A stretch of 64,000 nucleotides of DNA from Fructobacillus evanidus (GTDB lineage Bacteria; Bacillota; Bacilli; Lactobacillales; Lactobacillaceae): contig NZ_CAUZLM010000007.1 in assembly GCF_963580165.1 (NCBI RefSeq), positions 24,144-88,143 of the forward strand. The letters are read 5' to 3'. Every line of letters starts with the position of its first letter. The first letter of the stretch is position 1. Shown here piece by piece: positions 1-7,600 of the stretch. The position numbers and the translations under genes were made by a program. The notes beneath the pieces are model-generated. The model saw nothing but the letters and a program-made list of their open reading frames with translations, was not told the DNA's origin and made no database searches.

Positions 1-272
1 ATCATCTTGACCCCAGCCTGCAATGCTGCCTGGACTTCCACCTGGTCATCCTCAAAGGCATTGCCTCGAATAAAAATTGCATCCTGATTATCCAAGACGT
101 TGTTTGCGTCAAAAGGTAAAATCTTAATGCCCGCTTGTTCCAATGGCGCTTGCGTATAAGTAAACTGATCGATATCCGATCCCAAGACCTCGTTGCCTTG
201 GTCATGTAAAATTTGGGCAAGAGGCCCCATCCCAGTCCCCTTAATCCCGATAAAGTAATACTTCTCTGACAT
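1..272 (-). CDS. murC: UDP-N-acetylmuramate-L-alanine ligase (MurC), N-terminal part
   Basis: Adds L-alanine to UDP-MurNAc in cytoplasmic peptidoglycan precursor synthesis. Reading from the ATG at 270-272 gives a protein starting MSEKYYFIGIKGTGMGPLA, with the Mur-ligase glycine-rich GIKGTGM motif at residues 9-15, followed by a Rossmann-like stretch (VLGSDI). AAGGGG lies upstream as Shine-Dalgarno. Only about 90 residues are visible because the gene runs off the left edge. It is last in the operon, directly after ytpR. Confidence 0.93.
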   Translation of the reverse strand, partial: MSEKYYFIGIKGTGMGPLAQILHDQGNEVLGSDIDQFTYTQAPLEQAGIKILPFDANNVLDNQDAIFIRGNAFEDDQVEVQAALQAGVKM

Positions 273-286
273 GACAGTCGCCCCTT

Positions 287-943
287 TTAATAGTTTGTAT
301 CAATCAAGCCGTCCGCATACAAACTTTGGGCAGCAGCAAAATCAAAAGCCTGACCAATTTGGCCAAAGTCAGCTGGCAAAACCAAGGCCCCTGGCTTATC
401 GGGTGCCCCTGGCAACTTCAATTCGCGGCCAGAAACAATCATACCGGCTGATGGCACACCGCGCAAAGCACCATCCCAAATGATGGCACCTGAAGGCATC
501 ATCGAACCGGGTTTAGCAACCACGACACGGATTCCCTCTTGCATGTTCGGGGAACCAGAAACGATTTGGAGGCTTTCACCATTGCCAACGTTTGCCTGTG
601 TCACGTGCAAGTGGTCAGAATCAGGGTGAGCAGTCATTGAAACGACTTCACCAACAACCAAGTTTGATTGTTCAACGGCAATGGCGTCATCAAAACCGGC
701 ATCCTGCAAAATCTGGTTAACTTGTGCCACTTGGCTTTCCGTCAAGAAGACTTGACCAGCTTGGTCAGTCAATGCCAAAGCGGCACCGACACCTTCAATG
801 TTGATGCCCAACGTTTGCTTACTTTCTGCATCGACAACCTTGGTCACCTGTCCCTTGGTTTCTTGGACAACCTTCCCCGTTGCTGGCGCAAAGGTTAACA
901 TCAAAATATCGCCAACTGCTGCCTGATTATAAACTGCAATCAT
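287..943 (-). CDS. ytpR: YtpR family tRNA-binding-domain protein
   Basis: 218-residue protein. An N-terminal DUF4479-like region (about 1-90) is followed by an EMAP/Trbp111-type tRNA-binding OB fold (about 95-200) with the characteristic segment VVSMTAHPDSDHLHVTQANVG (quoted in part), then QIVSGSPN and a C-terminal VLPADF. It matches stand-alone YtpR proteins of Firmicutes; the same fold sits at the N-terminus of PheT. The cellular role is not established. Only 14 bases separate it from murC, so the two are probably cotranscribed. Confidence 0.88.
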   Translation of the reverse strand: MIAVYNQAAVGDILMLTFAPATGKVVQETKGQVTKVVDAESKQTLGINIEGVGAALALTDQAGQVFLTESQVAQVNQILQDAGFDDAIAVEQSNLVVGEVVSMTAHPDSDHLHVTQANVGNGESLQIVSGSPNMQEGIRVVVAKPGSMMPSGAIIWDGALRGVPSAGMIVSGRELKLPGAPDKPGALVLPADFGQIGQAFDFAAAQSLYADGLIDTNY

Positions 944-994
944 GATTTTTCATCCTCTATTTTCAAATATTTTCAATCGCTGGCTGTCCGCTCT

Positions 995-1672
995 TTAGGC
1001 AGACAATGAATCCAGGTAAGCCAGTAATAACTGGGCTGATTTTTGGCCGGCTTCGACAACAAACTCGTCAAAGGTCACAGATGATTCACCATTGGCCAAA
1101 TCAGAAACTCCCCGCAAAACAATAAACGGCACGTTAAAGCGCGTTGCCACTTGAGCAACCGCTGCCCCTTCCATTTCGGCCAAGAGGGCCTTGGGGAAGT
1201 GTTGTTTAATTTCTTCTTTTTTGTCCTGCTGAACAAAGCTATCACCAGACACAATCAAGCCAGCTTGGCTATCCGTCAAGGCTTCAAATGCCTTAACCAA
1301 GTCCGCATCAGCTTCGAAGTAAGCTGGTTGGGCTGGCAACTGACCAAAATCATAGCCGAAAACTGTGACGTCGGCATCAAAGTATGTCAACTTCGTACCG
1401 ATAACCAAATCACCAATAGCCAATTCCGGCTGCAATGCACCGGCAGAACCGGTGTTGATAACCACGTCCACATGAAAGACCTGGGTCAAAATCGTCGTTG
1501 CCGTTGCGGCAGCAACCTTACCAATCCCTGATTCCGCTAAAAAGATTTCTTGACCGGCATACTTACCAACCAAAACCGTCAAATCAGCAAAGCTTTTTTC
1601 AACGGGATTTTGGATAGCGTTCGTCAATGCCTTTTTTTCTTCAGGCATTGGGGTAATAATTCCAACTTTCAA
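995..1672 (-). CDS. mtnN: 5'-methylthioadenosine/S-adenosylhomocysteine nucleosidase
   Basis: Hydrolyses MTA and S-adenosylhomocysteine to adenine plus the thioribose or S-ribosylhomocysteine, clearing SAM by-products and feeding AI-2 synthesis. The family core is clear: GIITPMPEE at the N-terminus, SGIGKVAAA, GDSFV, EMEGAAVAQV and the catalytic-aspartate motif RGVSDLA near the C-terminus. The start taken is a TTG at 1670-1672 (TTG-AAA-GTT, matching the family MKIGII start) because GAGG lies nine bases upstream. A GTG five codons earlier is possible. It follows the small membrane protein by about 20 bases. Confidence 0.92.
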   Translation of the reverse strand: MKVGIITPMPEEKKALTNAIQNPVEKSFADLTVLVGKYAGQEIFLAESGIGKVAAATATTILTQVFHVDVVINTGSAGALQPELAIGDLVIGTKLTYFDADVTVFGYDFGQLPAQPAYFEADADLVKAFEALTDSQAGLIVSGDSFVQQDKKEEIKQHFPKALLAEMEGAAVAQVATRFNVPFIVLRGVSDLANGESSVTFDEFVVEAGQKSAQLLLAYLDSLSA

Positions 1673-1693
1673 AGTAGGTGTCCTCACTGATTT

Positions 1694-2002
1694 TTAGTTA
1701 AAGTTGACAAAGAAAAAGAAGAGATAAGTCAAGACAATCAAAACCGCCACAAAAATCATGCCGCGGTTATAGCGGTATGCTAGGCGGTCCGTCTTACCTT
1801 TTTCCGTTAATTCACCATTTGATCCCAGTTCAAAGCGGCCCTTTTTGGTCAGGCGCATCTCGGCTCGGTTCTCCGGTTCAACTACTGTGATTTCATCCGG
1901 ATGAGCCTTTTCATATTCGCGTTCAACTTGCCTGCGCATCTTTGCCCGCTTCTTATCTTCACGACTTTGCCGTGACCGGGTGAAAAAATGATTATTTGCC
2001 AT
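1694..2002 (-). CDS. Small membrane protein, unknown function
   Basis: 102 residues. A strongly basic, charged N-terminal half (SRQSREDKKRAKMRRQVE) and a central acidic/polar part are followed by one hydrophobic C-terminal helix (about residues 80-100, ending FFFFVNFN), so it is probably tail-anchored with a cytoplasmic N-terminus. I do not recognise the family. It overlaps the end of the NUDIX gene by 11 bases and precedes mtnN, so it is translationally coupled in this operon. Confidence 0.7.
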   Translation of the reverse strand: MANNHFFTRSRQSREDKKRAKMRRQVEREYEKAHPDEITVVEPENRAEMRLTKKGRFELGSNGELTEKGKTDRLAYRYNRGMIFVAVLIVLTYLFFFFVNFN

Positions 2003-2567
2003 TTGTTAATCTCCAATTTGTCCAGTAGAAATAAGCCGTCAATGTTTTTTGATCATTGAGTTCGCCTCGTTGATAAAGCGCGGTCATTTCATCATAGGAA
2101 ACCGTCAATAGGTCCAAGGATTCGCCGTGGTCCTGTGGCAGTTGTTCAGCATTTGTCAGAGCCGTCATATCTGTTGCCAGGTAAAGGGCAATTCTGGCAT
2201 CCGTAAAGCCAATAGCTTCATAAACGGTCGCAAATTTAGTCAAAGAACCAGGATGGAAACGAATCTCTTCGTTTAATTCCCGGATAGCTGCCTGTCGTGC
2301 AGCTTCCCCTTCGTTCCCATGGTCGCGACTGTCTACTTTTCCAGCCGGAATTTCTAAGACAAAATCATCAGCTGCAGCGCGCCATTGACGAACTAAGATA
2401 GCGTGATCGGCATCTACTAATGGCAAGATGCCAACGGCCAAGGCGTGGTGCACGATATCGCGTTGCGCCTGACTGCCGTCAGCAAGTTCCACCTGGCGTT
2501 TCTCAACAGAGAAAATCTTACCCTGGTAAACGTCCTGCTTTGATAAAAACCGTTCTTTTTCCGCCAT
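1992..2567 (-). CDS. NUDIX hydrolase, ADP-ribose pyrophosphatase type
   Basis: 191-residue NUDIX enzyme, most like ADP-ribose pyrophosphatases that split ADP-ribose to AMP and ribose 5-phosphate. The NUDIX box is visible around residues 88-105 (G-E-A-A-x-x-A-A-x-REL-x-EE). Upstream are VRQWR and EIPAGKVD, both typical of the ADPRase subfamily, and downstream is YEAIGFTDARIALYLA. The ATG at 2565-2567 is two bases after the cold-shock gene stop, so it is a coupled second gene of the operon. Confidence 0.88.
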   Translation of the reverse strand: MAEKERFLSKQDVYQGKIFSVEKRQVELADGSQAQRDIVHHALAVGILPLVDADHAILVRQWRAAADDFVLEIPAGKVDSRDHGNEGEAARQAAIRELNEEIRFHPGSLTKFATVYEAIGFTDARIALYLATDMTALTNAEQLPQDHGESLDLLTVSYDEMTALYQRGELNDQKTLTAYFYWTNWRLTNGK

Positions 2568-2569
2568 GC

Positions 2570-2785
2570 TTAGTCCTTTCCGTCAATAACCTGGACTTGA
2601 GCAGCTTGAAAAGCGTCCTTGCCTTGAACCAGGACGTAGGCAACTCGTTGCCCCTGGTGGAGAGATTTAAAACCATCTCCAGCAATGCCGTTAAAGTGGA
2701 CGTAAACGTCCGGTCCCTTTTGATCGGGTGTGATATAGCCATAGCCGCGTTCGGCTTGCCAAATTTTTACTGTTCCATATTTCAT
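2570..2785 (-). CDS. Cold-shock-domain protein
   Basis: 71-residue single cold-shock domain that binds single-stranded RNA/DNA. RNP1-like GYGYI (residues 14-18) and RNP2-like VYVHF (about 28-32) are both present. I start at the ATG 2783-2785 because the domain begins there (MKYGTVKIW); the longer frame upstream is not cold-shock sequence. No Shine-Dalgarno precedes this ATG. Instead an extended -10 (TGC-TATAAT) ends six bases before it, suggesting a leaderless transcript. First gene of the operon ending at murC. Confidence 0.88.
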   Translation of the reverse strand: MKYGTVKIWQAERGYGYITPDQKGPDVYVHFNGIAGDGFKSLHQGQRVAYVLVQGKDAFQAAQVQVIDGKD

Positions 2786-2806
2786 AGCTCTATTATAGCA
2801 AAAAAC
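2786..2806 (-). promoter_or_regulatory. Extended -10 promoter giving a probable leaderless mRNA
   Basis: On the minus strand TTTTTTGC-TATAAT-AGAGCT runs directly into the cold-shock ATG. TGC-TATAAT is an extended -10, and its usual initiation point falls on the A of the start codon. No convincing -35 is seen. Confidence 0.55.
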
Positions 2807-2864
2807 GGCCTGAATCGCTTGGTAAAAGTCTTCTTTCTGTAAAATCAGGAACGAAATTTGCCAA

Positions 2865-2892
2865 CAAAAAAAGACGACCAAAGTCGTCTTTC
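2865..2892 (-). terminator. Rho-independent terminator of the purine permease gene
   Basis: Minus-strand hairpin GAAAGACGAC-TTTG-GTCGTCTTT followed by a T run. It sits just after the pbuG stop and insulates the cold-shock operon. Confidence 0.85.
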
Positions 2893-2906
2893 AATCCTGA
2901 TTTGCT

Positions 2907-4358
2907 TTAAATAATCGCAATCAAGATAAAGTTAATTAAGAAGAAGGCGGTAATCACTAACAAAATTGGTGACAACGTCTTGAATTGCTTTTGAACAATC
3001 TTAACCACGATATAGAAGATAAAGCCGGCGGCAATTCCATAAGAAATTGAATAAGAGAAGGCCATGAAAATTGAGGTAAAGAAGGCTGGCAAGGCAACTG
3101 CCAAGTCCGCCCAATCGATCTTCTTGAATTCGGCCATCATCATGATTCCAACTACAATCAAAAGTGGTGCGATGGCGGCCGTTGGTACGATTGATACCAA
3201 TGGTGCCAAGAAAAGCATAAGCAAGAAGCCAACGGAAGTCACCACGTTGGCCAAACCAGTTCGGCCACCCGCAGCGACCCCGGTCGCTGATTCAATAAAG
3301 GTCGTTGTATTCGAAGTTCCAACAGCCCCAGCCAAGGTTGTCGTAAAGGTATCAACGACCAAGGCCTTATCCATCTTAGAATTGAAGGAATTATCGGCAA
3401 CGAACGCTTCTTGGTCTTCCTTGGAGAAGATACCAGTCTGGTTACCAATTCCAATCAAGGTTCCAATGGCATCAAACAAGCCAGTCAAGCCCATGGCGAA
3501 AATCGTGACGACTGCCAAAATAGTCTTTTGCCAAGTACCAAAGAGCGACTGCATGCCGTGTGGCCCAAAGGCAGCACCAAAGGTTGATGAAAATTCAGAA
3601 AAGGCGTGTGGCAAAGAAGTGGCTGCTGACATATGCACGTCTGTCACACCCATTGGGATACCAATCAAAGTCGTTGCAACCAACGTAATCAAGAATGCGC
3701 CTGGGACCTTTTTAATCAACATAAAGGTCAACAACAGCAAGCCAATCAAGGCCAAAAGTGCTGGTGATTGCGTAAACTTTGTTAATTCTGGCGTTACCCC
3801 GCCAGAGGCCAACAATGAAGTCAATGGTCCGTGAACTGACCCACCGTTATAGGCCTTATCATTAACGGTAATCAAGTTGTTGCCATCAATCACAAAGTTG
3901 ATGAAGCCGGCATTCTTCAAACCAATATAGGTCACGAAGACGCCTAACCCACCACCGATTGCTGCCTTTAACTCAGTTGGAATGGCCTTCACAATTGCTT
4001 GACGACCATGGGTCAACGTAATGATGACATCCAAGATTCCAACCAAGAAGACGATGGCCAAAGCCTGCTGCCACTTAAAGCCAAAGCCAAAGACGATGGT
4101 ATAAGTGAAATAGGCCTGCATCCCGATTCCAGGAGCTAAGGCAAAGGGAACGTTGGCATACAAGCCCATCGCCAAGGTTCCAAAAACGGCAACGATAATG
4201 GCTGCCACGAAGACAGCCAAAGCTGGCATCCCCGTTTGTCCCAAAATTTGTGGGTTCAAGAAGAAAATGTAAGCCATGGACACGAAAGTCGTAATCCCGG
4301 CAACCACTTCACGGCGCACCGTGGTGTTGTTTTCCTTGAGTTTAAAAAATGATTGCAT
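2907..4358 (-). CDS. pbuG: NCS2-type purine (guanine/hypoxanthine) permease
   Basis: 483-residue polytopic membrane protein of the AzgA/PbuG/PbuO branch, which imports guanine, hypoxanthine or adenine with protons. The N-terminus (FFKLKENNTTVRREVVAGITTF) and segments such as GIGMQAYFTY, AIGGGLGVF and TTTFIESATGVAAGGRTG are hallmarks; about 12 helices are apparent. The ATG at 4356-4358 is fixed by the family N-terminus. Its Shine-Dalgarno (AAAAGGAG, 4383-4390) is unusually far away, with a hairpin in between. Single-gene unit with its own terminator; no purine riboswitch is seen upstream. Confidence 0.92.
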   Translation of the reverse strand: MQSFFKLKENNTTVRREVVAGITTFVSMAYIFFLNPQILGQTGMPALAVFVAAIIVAVFGTLAMGLYANVPFALAPGIGMQAYFTYTIVFGFGFKWQQALAIVFLVGILDVIITLTHGRQAIVKAIPTELKAAIGGGLGVFVTYIGLKNAGFINFVIDGNNLITVNDKAYNGGSVHGPLTSLLASGGVTPELTKFTQSPALLALIGLLLLTFMLIKKVPGAFLITLVATTLIGIPMGVTDVHMSAATSLPHAFSEFSSTFGAAFGPHGMQSLFGTWQKTILAVVTIFAMGLTGLFDAIGTLIGIGNQTGIFSKEDQEAFVADNSFNSKMDKALVVDTFTTTLAGAVGTSNTTTFIESATGVAAGGRTGLANVVTSVGFLLMLFLAPLVSIVPTAAIAPLLIVVGIMMMAEFKKIDWADLAVALPAFFTSIFMAFSYSISYGIAAGFIFYIVVKIVQKQFKTLSPILLVITAFFLINFILIAII

Positions 4359-4363
4359 GATAT

Positions 4364-4390
4364 CCGGCTGGCAAAGCGCCGGCTCCTTTT
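4364..4390 (-). promoter_or_regulatory. Ribosome binding site separated from the start by a hairpin
   Basis: Minus strand: AAAAGGAG, then CCGGC-GCTTTGCCA-GCCGG, then ATATC, then ATG. The five-base-pair stem occupies the spacer, so the linear distance is about 24 bases but the folded distance is about five. Confidence 0.5.
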
Positions 4391-4443
4391 CTTATTTTTT
4401 TGATAACTGCTGATATCCGCCACAGCAGTGGTGCACTTTTGTC

Positions 4444-4652
4444 TTAACTATCTCACGGTCCTGCTGAAAAATCAAACATTAACGTTCTGACAGTCTTGCT
4501 TTAAAAGCAGACGTTGACTATCTGGTGGCCTTGCCTAGAAAAAACGTAACCTGTCTGACTGCCCTACTTGAAAATCAAGTATTAACCGCCGGACAGCCCT
4601 ATCTAAAAAGTAGACACGAACTATCTCTGATGGCCCTACTTAAAAATCAAAC
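4444..4652. repeat. Six degenerate tandem repeats of about 35 bp
   Basis: Read on the minus strand, six consecutive units of 33-36 bp follow each other: a GTTTGATTTT-like start, then AAGTAGGGC-like, then GTCAGATAGTTAA-like. Several units hold a small palindrome such as CTTGATTTTCAAG or TGCTTTTAAAGC. The first unit begins inside the last codons of polC (its TTTGATTTTTAA stop region), and the array fills the gap to pbuG. Copies are diverged, there are no spacers, and it is not a CRISPR. Confidence 0.7.
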
Positions 4653-7600
4653 AAAGACAACTGATTTTCATCCGGTAAGTCCGAGATGACCGAGTGCAAC
4701 GTTAAGAACTCGATAATAGTCTGGGAAACCTTGCCCCGCTTCTTCAAGTCTTCTTTACTGATAAACTTCTTTTCAGCGCGGGCCGCCACAATTTGCTTGG
4801 CCACGTTATCACCCAAACCAGGAATCGTTGAGAACGGTGGGATTAATTCATTACCATCAATGACCCAATCCGTCGCTTCTGATCGATAAAGGTCAACCAT
4901 CTTAAAGGAAATTCCTCGTTCTAGCGCTTCATTGGCCATTTCCAAGACAGTCTGCAGGTCTTGGTCACCCTTGGTGGCATCATTACCGAGGTCACGAATC
5001 TTGGCGATGGCTGATTTAACCGCTTCCTTACCGCGAGCCATGGCAACCACATCAAAGGCTGAGGCACGGACTGAGAAATAAGTCGCGTAATAGACCGCCG
5101 GGAAGTAAACCTTAAAGTAGGCAATCCGCAATGCCATCAACACATAGGCCGCCGCGTGGGCCCGGGGGAACATATACTTAATCTTCAAACAAGATTCGAT
5201 ATACCACTCCGGCACCTCATGCTTGCGCATCAGTGCCTGGTACTCATCGGTAATACCCTTACCCTTTCGAACCTTTTCCATAATGTTAAAGGCATCTTCA
5301 GAAGGCAGGCCATAGCCGATTAAATCAGTCATGATTTTATCACGGGTTCCAATCACCGTTGCGATTGTCGCTGTTCCGTTTTCAACCAAGTCGTGGGCGT
5401 TACCCAGCCACACATCCGTTCCGTGGGACAAACCAGAAATCTGTAACAATTCCGAATAGGTATGTGGTTGCGTGTCTTCCAACATCCCCCGCACAAAGTT
5501 CGTTCCAAATTCCGGCAACCCAAGGGTTCCGGTCTTCGAATTAATTTGCTCAGGGGTCACCCCTAAGGCCTCGGTTGAGGTAAAGAGACTCAAAACACCT
5601 GGGTCATTAGCTGGAATTGACTGTGGGTCAATCCCGGACAAATCCTTCAGCGTCCGGACCATCGTGGGATCATCATGTCCCAGAATATCCATCTTCAAAA
5701 GGTTATCGTGAATCGAATGGTAATCCATGTGGGTGGTTTGCCACAAGGCCGTTTGGTCATCGGCTGGGTATTGTACTGGGGTGAAATCATAAATATCATA
5801 GTCGGCTGGGACAATCAGGATACCACCGGGATGTTGCCCAGTCGTCCGCTTGACCCCGGTAATACCGGAAGCCAACCGTTCTACTTCGACGCCACGGTAG
5901 TGCTTATCATGGTCACGTTCATAGGCCTTCACATAACCAAAAGCCGTCTTTTCAGCCACGGTCGCAATCGTGCCGGCACGGTAAACCTTCTTCTCACCGA
6001 ACATCACCTTCATATAATTATGGGCAATCGGCTGGTAGTCACCTGAGAAGTTCAAATCGATATCGGGCACCTTATTTCCGGTGAAGCCCATGAAGGTTTC
6101 GAAAGGAATATTTTGCCCATCACCGATGAGCATTTCACCAGGGTGGTTTGGGTCTTCCTTGTCGGGCAAATCATAGCCCGAACCATACTTTTTTTCATCG
6201 GCTAACTCAAAGTAATCGCCATGAGCCGACCGATAATGTGGTGGCAAGGGATTCACTTCGGTAATTCCAGACATCGTGGCCACGAAAGACGATCCAACCG
6301 AACCACGAGAACCAACCAGGTAGCCGTCCTTATTGGACTTGGCTACCAGGCGTTGGGCAATCATATAGTGCGGCGCAAAGCCGTTACCGATGATTGACTT
6401 CAACTCCCGGTCAATTCGTTCCTGAATCAACTCAGGCAGTGGGTCGCCATAAGCTTCCTTGGCAGCAGCAAAGGTCTTCTCGCGCAATTCATCACCGGCT
6501 TCTGGAATCTTTGGTGGGAATGATCCCTCCTTCAATGGTGAAATATCCTCCACCTGATTTGCAATGGCGTGTGTGTTTGTAATGACAACTTGCTTGGCCT
6601 CATCCTCGCCCAAGAAAGCAAACTGATCAAGCAAGTCCTGGGTCGTCCGGAAGTGCAAATCCGGCAAGTTTGTCCGGTTCAACGGATTTCCTGGTTGTGA
6701 CCCAATCAGAATGCTTCGATAAATTTTATCTTCGGGGTTCGTATACTTGACGTCGCCCGTTACCGCAACCGGCTTATTCAATTCCTGACCAAGCTGAATC
6801 ATTTCCTTGATCAGCTTTTCCAGCTTACTTTTATTGGCAATCAGTTGGCTATCCAACATTGGTTGGTAGTTTGCCAGTGGCTGAATTTCCAAGTAGTCAT
6901 AAAAGGCAGCCTTCTTCTTAGCCGCTTGATACCCCTTTTCAATCAGCGTGACGATCACATCACCATCAGTATCACCGGTTCCAATCAACAGCCCCTCCCG
7001 ATATTTAACCAGAACGGACCGCGGAATTCGTGGCACCTTGTTAAAGTAGAGGACGTTTGATTCCGAAACCAGGCGATACAGATTTTTTAGGCCAGTCTCA
7101 TTTTGCACCAAGACAGACAGGTGGAATGGCCGGCCATGACGCCAAGCCCCACCATCGAGCATATGGTCGTTTAACTGATTCAGGTTTGATAGATCAAAGC
7201 GTTCCTTAGCCTCTTTTAGTAACTTCCAAGCCAAGTGACCGGTCGTTTCGGCATCGTAAATGGCGCGGTGGGCCTGCTCCAACTCGATACTAAACTTCTT
7301 GGCTAAAGTACCCAAACGATAAGACTTATAGTCGGGATACAGCCAACGCGTTAGGGTCAACGTATCGATCACAGGATTTGAAATTGCTTCTTCACCATAT
7401 CGGTCATAGGTAGCATTCAAGAAGTCCACATCAAAAGTCACGTTATGACCAATCAAAATCGTCCCAGCGGACCATTCCCGAAAGGCATTAATCACATCCT
7501 TTTCGGGCTTGGCGTTAGCCACCATGGCATCGGTAATCGACGTTAAGTTCGTCGTAAATTCGGACAGTGGGAAGCCAGGGTTGATATATTCTGAGAACTT

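Noticed and set aside
2..220. 72-codon minus frame at the left edge
   Set aside because: Out of frame with the clear MurC sequence that occupies 1-272.
3064..3834. 256-codon open frame on the plus strand opposite pbuG
   Set aside because: Translation is low-complexity Lys/Ala/Val-rich and mirrors the permease codons; no ribosome binding site. A shadow of pbuG.
4444..4652. Tandem repeats considered as a CRISPR array
   Set aside because: Units are contiguous and diverged with no unique spacers, and no cas genes are nearby.
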